Part shown: positions 63,044 through 64,000 of the stretch, in pieces
How positions within the stretch are numbered: position 1 is the stretch's first letter
Layout: each line of letters starts with the position of its first letter
IMG/VR virus record: IMGVR_UViG_3300044691_000355
Location: 1 to 64,000 of that record
Length of the DNA: 64,000 nucleotides
Source of the DNA: a virus
Strand: one strand, 5' to 3'
Notes under the pieces: generated by a model
What the model was told of the DNA's origin: nothing
Seen by the model: only the letters and a program-made list of their open reading frames with translations
The model's database searches: none
Translations under genes and position numbers: made by a program

Positions 63044-63851
63044 AGAGCCACCTGTCAGGGTGGAACTCCACGATAAGCATGGCTATGTCGCGCCGTTCAC
63101 CCCGGACCTCGCCTCAGACCCCACGGTGGTGGCACTGCGCCCGGCCTTGGGCTCGAAGACTCTGCTGATCAAAACGGCGGACGATTACGAGTGCGCGTCC
63201 ATGGTGCTGATGCAAGTGAAGACCTCGCTCGACATCATCGAGACGGCGCGCCTGAAAATCACGGTGCCCTTGAATGCGGCCTTGAAGGCGGCGAACGAAC
63301 AGGCGCGAACGGCGAAGGCTCCGTACCTCAATGAAGAGCAGATCATCAAGACGGCGCTGCTTGCCTACGATGATATCGAGGAAGAGGCGCGCGAGGATGA
63401 GCAGCGCAAGGCCAATGCCATCGCACGGGCGGAACAGGATCGCTTGGAGGCGATTGCCGATGCGGCCCGAGAGAAAGCGGACACGGCGGCGCGCGAGCTG
63501 CGCGAACAGGCGGAGGCGGCGCAGGCCAAGGGCGATGTGCGGGCGGCCGAGAAACTTTTAGGGCGCGCCTCAACGATTGAGAGCACGGGGGAAGCCAAGG
63601 CGGACCTGTACAACGAGCGCGCGTCCCAAGTGGTTGCGATGGTCTCCAGTCGTGCACCGCCGAAGGTGACCGGCATCGCGATCCCGAAAGTCTGGGACTT
63701 CGAGGTGATGGAGGAGGACAAGGTGCCCCTCGCCTACCGCCCGGTCGATGAGACGCTGATTCGCAAAGTGGTGACGGCCTTGAAGGGCCTCACCAACATT
63801 CCCGGCGTGCGCGTGTTTGAGCGCAAGCGCATCTCGGCGGGACGCGCCTAA
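63024..63851 (+). CDS. Coiled-coil phage protein
   Basis: 275 residues. Early ALGSKTLLIKTADDYECASM, long coiled coil (about 105-185, AREDEQRKANAIARAEQDRL), end V-W-D-F-E-V-M-E-E-D-K-V-P-L-A-Y and I-P-G-V-R-V-F-E-R-K-R. A conserved phage family next to recombination genes; function unknown. Confidence 0.65.
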   Translation: MSANTVREPPVRVELHDKHGYVAPFTPDLASDPTVVALRPALGSKTLLIKTADDYECASMVLMQVKTSLDIIETARLKITVPLNAALKAANEQARTAKAPYLNEEQIIKTALLAYDDIEEEAREDEQRKANAIARAEQDRLEAIADAAREKADTAARELREQAEAAQAKGDVRAAEKLLGRASTIESTGEAKADLYNERASQVVAMVSSRAPPKVTGIAIPKVWDFEVMEEDKVPLAYRPVDETLIRKVVTALKGLTNIPGVRVFERKRISAGRA

Positions 63852-64000
63852 ATGGGTGATGTCGCTGACATGGTGCTCGATGGCACGCTGTGCGAGGGCT
63901 GCGGCGTGTACATCGAGGGCCCGTCCGATGGCGTCCCACGCCTGTGCTCATCGTGCGATAGCGAGGGCGCGCTCGTCGAGGAGGGCTGTCCGGGGCCTGG
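63852..64000 (+). CDS. Zinc-ribbon protein, cut by the window end
   Basis: First 49 residues only (MGDVADMVLDGTLCEGCGVY..., then L-C-S-S-C-D). CxxC...CxxC zinc ribbon of small phage proteins. Start one base after the upstream TAA. Confidence 0.6.
   Translation, partial: MGDVADMVLDGTLCEGCGVYIEGPSDGVPRLCSSCDSEGALVEEGCPGP

Noticed and set aside
1-64000. tRNA genes, integrase, attachment site or insertion sequences
   Set aside because: No cloverleaf, tyrosine or serine recombinase motifs, core direct repeats or IS ends were recognised by eye; a tRNA scan and repeat search would be decisive.

Overview
The window is one continuous stretch of the genome of a contractile-tailed (myovirus-type) bacteriophage of a Gram-negative, GC-rich host, most likely a proteobacterium. 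Evidence: a complete head-tail-baseplate set including sheath and tube, an Rz/Rz1 spanin pair that only makes sense with an outer membrane, a phage csrA, and dense small genes chained by 4-base ATGA/GTGA stop-start overlaps. A P22-Cro-like gene facing an XRE repressor suggests temperate ancestry, but no integrase or attachment site lies here. Both window ends cut through genes (2-142 and 63852-64000), so the genome continues beyond the window.

Layout. (1) 1-527 rightward: three small genes. (2) 511-6479 leftward: about 22 small accessory genes, including zinc-knuckle proteins, a ribbon-helix-helix protein, a YspA/SLOG protein, csrA and a triple-HTH protein. (3) 6480-7028: divergent control region. 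(4) 7029-16259 rightward: a DUF932 gene, a terminator, then about 28 small genes; the first part carries a repeated AATACTTTTA element before start codons. (5) 16283-20321 leftward: lysis region with a beta-rich protein, nested Rz/Rz1, a GH71-like glucanase, holin candidate, lambda-R-like transglycosylase and small membrane proteins. (6) 20341-36481: tail fibre, baseplate, tape measure, tail chaperones, tube, sheath and connectors. (7) 36566-50628: major capsid protein, cement protein, DUF2213 protease/scaffold, a block of repeat-rich and beta-rich virion proteins, Mu-F-like minor head protein, a kinase-fold/ADP-ribosyltransferase protein, and a portal fused to a type IB topoisomerase. (8) 50909-53559: terminases, small proteins and an Acb2-like anti-CBASS sponge. 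(9) 53674-54012: a lone rightward ASCH gene. (10) 54002-60088 leftward: IbrB/IbrA-like pair, two highly basic proteins, a PD-(D/E)XK protein, replication genes with an iteron-like cluster, and cro. (11) 60160-64000 rightward: repressor, small genes, a strong sigma70-type promoter, then an annealing protein/exonuclease recombination pair.

The most unusual feature is in the head region. Three proteins (prohead protease, kinase/ART protein, portal-topoisomerase) share four copies of a 13-residue motif, F-[ND]-P-x-[EQ]-K-R-D-x-x-G-[RK]-W. Each copy sits beside a domain that is not part of the standard head machinery. This looks like a modular tag joining enzymatic cargo (topoisomerase IB, kinase fold, ADP-ribosyltransferase) to head proteins, perhaps for packaging, proteolytic release and ejection with the DNA. 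Other noteworthy items: a 21-copy TEGADT repeat protein, a 1194-residue LamG/BNR/PASTA/DUF2612 fusion, a GH71-like lysis-cassette enzyme, an Acb2 homologue, and two candidate structured RNAs.
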